From Fagopyrum homotropicum (lineage: Eukaryota; Streptophyta; Magnoliopsida; Caryophyllales; Polygonaceae), in contig BSWB01000005.1 of NCBI GenBank assembly GCA_033239125.1, positions 146,192,494-146,256,493 of the forward strand: 64,000 nucleotides of DNA, in the 5' to 3' direction. The notes under the pieces are model-generated. The model saw only the letters and a program-made list of their open reading frames with translations. It did not search any database and was not told the origin of the DNA. Positions 58,891 to 64,000 of the stretch are shown piece by piece (position 1 is the stretch's first letter; each line of letters starts with the position of its first letter). The position numbers were made by a program, and so were the translations under genes.

Positions 58891-61800
58891 ATGAATCATC
58901 ATTTTGTGCTAGTCCACGGTACTTGCCATGGAGCCTGGTGTTGGTACAAGCTAGCCACCCTCCTCAAGGCGGCGGGACACCGAGTAACTGCCATCGATCT
59001 CGGTGGGTCGGGTGTTGATCCAAAATCCTTTGAAGAAATCACCACCTTGGATGAGTACTTGCAGCCATTGATGGAGTTTATGAGTTCTCTTCCTCAAGAA
59101 GAAGAAGAGAAAGTGATTCTTGTTGGCCATAGCTTTGGTGGCTTTGGTGTTGCTTTGGCCATGGAGAAGTTTCCGATGAAGATCTCGGTTGCTGTCTTTG
59201 TCACAGCAATGATGCCCAACACTTGTTCCCCGCCGGGCTTGCTCAATGCAGAGGTAAACATGACTAGCTTAGGGTTGTGTATTATTATAATCTAATTCTT
59301 TATTCTTAGTATCTTAGTAGAATCAATTTGATCTTAGAAAATGATTGTTGATTGGATGCTTATGTTTGAGCACTACTACATATAAAGTCTACTATGTTAT
59401 TTTAAGAATAAGTTTAAAAAATATAAAAACATTGAGGGCCGTTTGGTTTTAACTTCGGAATCGAAAACGGAATGGAAATGAATCTAGTCCATACGTATAC
59501 TCTTAATTTATGAAAGTATTTGGAATCATTCCTTGTCATTTGAAGTAATTGGGGTAGAGTTTGATTACTTTTGATACCCTATGGGATAACAAAATGTGGG
59601 GAAACAAATGCATTTTGCATTAAAGAATAAGAAATGATTCCATAAAATTCCATGAATAAGTATATATATATGGACTAAATTCGTTTTCATTCCGTTTTCG
59701 TTTTCGAAGTTGGAACCAAACGGGCCCTGAGTATGATCCTATTATAAAATCGTCGGTAATCAATTAGGATGTGTTTGCTAAGTAACAAACACTAAACACT
59801 AGTGGTCTGGTTTTTTTTATATATAATTAAACTAGTGTTTTTAACATAGTCAAAAATGTTAGTGTTTAGTTTTTTTTGGTAGGAAGGAGAGTCGGTGGTC
59901 TCCGGCGTATCTAGTCGCGCTTATTATATTAGTGTTTAGTATTTTAAGGTGTGTTTTGAAAACACCGATAAAACTTACGATTTGCTGTCAATCACTATTA
60001 TTTTGGATCTAAAAAGACAAAATTGTCCTTAACTTTATTCCTTATTACAAGCCAAAACACAACTTTATCACAAAACGCTAGAAAACACTAGATTAAGTCA
60101 AACAAATAGTGATTAGTGTTTTTAAAATACAAATCACAAACACTTAAAAAAGCACTAGTTTATCTCAATGGCTTAAAAAATGCAACCTTAATCACATACT
60201 GTCTATGACATGTTAAATGTCGTAAGAAAGTATACAACTTATGCATAAATTTTCCATCGTCCTAAACATCTATAAACTCTTTATGGTTACCGTCACAAAA
60301 TTATGTAATGTTTAAAAACATCGTGCATTATACCTTAAAGTCACAATCTTTTATAGTTTAAAATGTCATAAAAATAGACTTTTATGACATTTTTAAATAC
60401 CGTTAAATATATATTAAACCCGATTCTTAATCATAGGATAACCTTAAATTATATTTCACGACGTTTTCTAAACTTCGTGGAATCCCATACCTATACTAAT
60501 GGAGAGTCTATAGTTACAAGTCAATATGAAAGTATTTTTAACTAACCTCATGCTAATATTTTTATATTATCATGTCATTAGTCTCTAAGTACTAAGCCAT
60601 AAAATATTAGTCAAATTTATATTTTATTGGTTGAACTTTGTTACCCACTTCACAAATGATGAGGGTCTTGTACTTTGTTTTATCAACTAGATTTTGTGGT
60701 CCAAAATATTAACATGCACTTCATTGTCTCACAATATTAGGGTTCCTATGTATATCCTTAGTATATTATTTGTTCATACATGTTAAGGCCTTGAAAAGAG
60801 CTCCAGCTGAAGGCTATTTGGACACAAAATTTTGGTATGACAATGGAACAGACAAGCCACCAACTACCTTTCTGATGGGTCCAAAAATGTTGTCCAAGAT
60901 GCTCTATCAACATTGTCCACAAGAGGTGATTGATTGTCTTGTCAACTAACCTTAATTTCTGAGAAGAATTCTCATGCCCATAGTAGTTGAATGATGAGTC
61001 TAACTAGGTATGACAATTTTACCCGTACACGACTACCCAATCCAATAAAATAGGGTGAAAACCCGTTAAAAGATGGGTGAAAGCGGGTGACTGATGAAGC
61101 GGGTGGTGGATCGGGTCGAATGCGGGTGAACGTTTCATCCACCCATCACCCGACCCATCATCCACCCACCCATCTGACTCATATTCACCCGCTTAAAATT
61201 ATATATATTTTTAGTATTTGTAGTTTATATTATAAACATTTTACCATTATTTTCTTACTATATAATTTTATATTAAATTAAATCCTATATTTTCTTTCCT
61301 ATTTTATTTTCTTTGGATTTCCAATATATTTCGATCCATTATATAAAAAAAATATTTTAGATCTTGCTTTGTTATAGTGTTTTACTTGATATATGTACAT
61401 TTTATGTTATTTTTTATTTGGATTTAAGCGTGTTCTTTATTTTCAAAAAAATACTTAAATTTTTTTACAATTTATAAATGAAGTGTATAACACCCGAAAT
61501 TTCACCCGATCCACCCGCTTCTTCCGACGGATGCGGGTGGATTGGATGCGGGTGAGACCCTTAACGGGTGATGGGGTGGGGTAGACATTTTTGAGTGATG
61601 GATTTATGTGTGTGTTTTTTTAATAAACTTCAATTTTATACAAATTAACCCTCAAAATCATTTTATTAGCAAAGCCAAACTCCTAACTAGTTTTTTTTTT
61701 GTTGAAAGCTTGATTTACCCATTTAGAATATTTCATATATTTAACTATTTCTCATCAAAATTATGTAAAAAAAAAAAAAGAAGATAAATTTCATTTCGCT

Positions 61801-62451
61801 ATCATATGAACAATGAACACCCACCTCTACTTATTCTTTTCGAGTTTATGGAAAAATCTGATTTCGAGTGTAATTTTGCTACAAAATCAATTTAAGAGTG
61901 ATTTTATGTAAATATTGCAGTTTAGGAGTAACTTTCTATTAAAAAAAAAGAGAGCATATTTTTAGTTATTTTGTATGATTTATCCTAACTTCTAATGAAA
62001 ATGATGGGTTGGTCTGGTGTTCATTGAGATTATTTTAAGGCTTATAATCATAAAATTCAAATAAATTGATTGAAAAACTCTCTAAATAATCTCTAAATTT
62101 ACGATAACCCTAAGTATCATGTTTTCTAAACCGATTTGATATCTCTGTGACAAGTTCAATACCCTTTTGCAGGATTTAGAATTGGCTAAAATGCTTATTA
62201 GGCGAAGTGGATTCTTCCACAATGAACTTGGGAAGGAATCACTACTATCCGAAAAGAGATTCGGGTCAGTGAACCGGGTTTTTGTGATGTGTGAAGAAGA
62301 TGAACTAGTGAAGATGGATTTTCAGAAATGGATAATTGAAAAAAGCCCTCCTAATGAAGTTAAATCCATTGGTGGGGCTGACCACATGGTAATGTTATCA
62401 AGGCCAAAAGAACTATGCTTGTGCTTGGTGGATATAGCTGCCAAATATTGA
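58891..62451 (+). CDS. MES-type methylesterase (alpha/beta hydrolase)
   Basis: Exons 58891-59253, 60788-60925 and 62173-62451 give 259 aa, normal for the MES/SABP2 family. The fold is recognisable from HFVLVHGTCHGAWCWYKL (oxyanion region HG at 9-10), the nucleophile elbow GHSFGG (Ser81), then CEEDE (Asp210) and GGADHMVM (His238), completing a Ser-Asp-His triad. LDTKFWYDNG...PPTTFLMGPK in exon 2 is the family's cap region. Such cytosolic esterases hydrolyse methyl salicylate, methyl jasmonate or methyl-IAA. The substrate here cannot be told from sequence. Position next to SKS and PPR genes suggests MES9 (At4g37150). Intron 1 (1534 bp) holds a MITE and a 58-bp LINE stub, and intron 2 (1247 bp) a GGGTGA-rich element. 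The coding frame is intact. The ATG is the first in the frame and matches the family start. Confidence 0.92.
59436..59727. mobile_element. Tourist-like MITE in methylesterase intron 1, TSD TGA
   Basis: Ends GGGCCGTTTGGTTTTAAC and (reversed) GGGCCCGTTTGGTTCCAAC. TGA at 59433-59435 and 59728-59730. Same family and nearly the same length as 12098-12389. Confidence 0.8.
59871..59928 (-). mobile_element. 58-bp LINE stub in methylesterase intron 1, TSD TTAGTGTTTAGT
   Basis: The T-run plus GGTAGGAAGGAGAGTCGGTG through GCGCTTATTATA is the last roughly 50 bp of the LINE family seen at 25329. TTAGTGTTTAGT flanks it exactly at 59859-59870 and 59929-59940. Confidence 0.85.
61012..61595. repeat. GGGTGA/TCACCC-rich element in methylesterase intron 2
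   Basis: The left side starts TATGACAATTTTACCCG and has many GCGGGTGA and CACCCGC words. The right side ends GGGTGGGGTAGACATTTTTG, roughly the inverse of the left end. AT-rich centre. It looks like a non-autonomous DNA element. TSD not certain. Confidence 0.55.
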
Positions 62452-62521
62452 TCCGAAACAAATCATGACAGCAAGAACCAGGTTTTTGTAATTGTTTTTT
62501 TACTTGGAAAATATTATAATC

Positions 62522-64000
62522 TTTTTTTTTAAGGAAGAGAGTAAGTAGTTTCCCCGCATCTAGTCGCGCTTATTACAAATAAAAGATGGATATGTGTTCA
62601 GCACACGGGGGATAGCCTTACCCCTAAGATCATCACAAAACAAATGTAAAACACCTTCCGGCGGGTCATACAATACATGAAAACCGTGTTCGAAAGATAA
62701 AGCTAAACTAATAAGATAATCAGCTACACAATTACCTTGTCTGTAAATATTACAAACTTGAATTATCCAAATTCTTTGTAAAAAGTCTTGGCACAAATGT
62801 ACCAGGCTAGAAAGGGGAAGACAACGTGGTAGATTTTTCCCAATAAGAATGGTTACTAGTTGGGAATCCGTTTTAAGGATAACCTTCCGGAATCCGGACT
62901 CCCAAGCTAGTTTCAACCCATCATAAACACCTAACATATCCGCTAAGGGAATTGTACATGTTTCAATATTGCGCGTGAATTCCTCCACACTACCATCTAC
63001 CTAAATGATTTCTAATAACACACCCGACAGCCAAAGATCCGCTACCTTGAACTGAACCGTCCGAATTAACCTTAACCCATCCTTCCAACGGAGGAGTCCA
63101 TGAGATAAAAATGGTTGCTCGATAACTTCTTCCCTCATTATTAGCTCGAACTTTGCTACTCGAATAATACTCCTTCGTCTTCTGGACAATAAAGCTCATC
63201 TTGTGCGGGAAAATAGTTCCATCGAAAACGATACGATTTCTCCATTTTCAAATATTCCATAAACCTTATGCAAAAACATCACACCAAGCATAATGTGTAT
63301 TGAAAAGATTATTGTTTAAGATGTTACTCTAATCCAAGCGCTGAATTGTAAATTAAGATCCATTGCTTTAAGATCACACCACAACCGCTTTGTCTCAACA
63401 CAATCTCTGAATAGATGTAGCAAATCCTCCGGCAATCCATCACACACATTACATGCCTGATCATATGCAATATGTTGCCTAGCTTGTTCTACATTTGCAA
63501 GACATCCACCGACCAACAGTTGCCAACCAAAATATCTTCCTATCTCTTGCACTTTCAAACCCCAAACCTTTTTAAACAGATCATGATCCCTATCAACACA
63601 GATTATTTTGTCTGTATGTGTAAGCAAAAAACAACCGAAATCCACATTATACACTCCTGAATTCGAATAGGGCCACGACAACACATCTGGTCTGGAAGGA
63701 TCAACAACAATGGCGGACAAGGCCAACTTTGTTTTCAGCGGAACCTCAGTAAGTAGTTGCTGCCGTCGCCAAGAGCTTTGAAGATCATCCCACAGATCCC
63801 TTACAGTGATGCTTTCTTCTCTAGTGGATAAATCTCTGCGTAAAACATCCCTAAGCTGGAAGTTATCAAGCCATTTATCCATCCAGAAATGAGTAGATCA
63901 CCTATCACCAATAACATGCTTGAGATTGATACCCACCAGATACCGCACCCCCTTAGTAATAGCATTCCAACTAGTAGATTTAACAGAAGATGTGATATCA
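62522..64000 (-). pseudogene. Decayed LINE (RNase H, zf-RVT, RT end), cut by the window edge
   Basis: A T-run at 62522-62530 and the tail GCGCGACTAGATGCGGGG mark the 3' end of the same LINE family as 25329. Reading left from the right edge, the frames give RT-distal sequence (63882-63316, DKWLDNFQLRDV, zinc-binding block ACNVCDGLPEDLLHLFRDC) and then RNase H in two frames (63199-62990, KVNSDGSVQGSGS; 62988-62560, LKTDSQLVTILIG, RQGNCVADYLISLA). At least two frameshifts and a stop near 63900 break it. Nonfunctional. Confidence 0.85.

Overview
The window looks like 64 kb of nuclear DNA from a flowering plant, most likely a eudicot. It is AT-rich, gene-poor and transposon-rich, with spliced genes using plant GT-AG introns. 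The proteins belong to plant families: an HHO/NIGT1 GARP transcription factor, an SnRK2 kinase, a DYW-class PPR protein, an SKU5-similar protein and a methylesterase. I cannot name the species. Exon boundaries were placed by eye from splice signals, reading phase and family conservation.

Layout. 1-794 (minus): 5' part of an HHO5-like GARP/G2-like factor that runs off the left edge. 0.8-21 kb: no intact gene. It holds foldback elements, a Mutator-like MITE with a 10-bp target duplication nested in an older repeat, an LTR with a primer-binding site, a LINE RNase H remnant, a retroposon insertion in a degenerate coding fragment, a PIF/Harbinger-type MITE, a Helitron, a Cassandra-like solo LTR carrying a 5S rRNA-derived segment, a fragment related to the large LTR element further right, and a complete 383-bp TRIM. 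21.7-24.9 kb: intact nine-exon subclass III SnRK2 kinase (368 aa). 25.3-27.8 kb (minus): 5'-truncated LINE with an open RT-RNase H frame and a perfect 18-bp target duplication. 28.1-31.0 and 35.4-38.3 kb: a direct segmental duplication of a DYW PPR gene. The right copy is intact (701 aa if a 90-nt intron is spliced) and the left copy has lost its DYW domain. 38.6-40.1 kb: two foldback/TIR elements. 41.0-43.4 kb: intact seven-exon SKU5-similar gene (548 aa). 43.4-48 kb: repeats. 48.756-57.513 kb: a complete Ty3/gypsy element in minus orientation (LTRs of about 2.47 kb, TSD ATTTA, PBS and PPT present, defective interior) inserted into a CATACCC-repeat element. 58.9-62.45 kb: intact three-exon MES-type methylesterase (259 aa) with three insertions in its introns. 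62.5-64 kb: decayed LINE running off the right edge.

From memory, Arabidopsis has the consecutive loci At4g37150 (MES9), At4g37160 (SKS15), At4g37170 (PPR) and At4g37180 (HHO5). The same four families occur here in the same order, read right to left, with an SnRK2 gene and many transposons between them. The window therefore appears to be an expanded syntenic block rather than a functional cluster. The genes have separate jobs: nitrate/phosphate-type transcriptional repression, ABA signalling, organelle RNA editing, cell-wall growth and methyl-ester hydrolysis.

The observations I find most worth checking are a PPR intron bounded by an 11-bp direct repeat (candidate intron gain), the young but defective gypsy element nested in a CATACCC element, the hAT/MULE-like element built from GCGTAGTT/AACTACGC words, and the 5S-bearing solo LTR.
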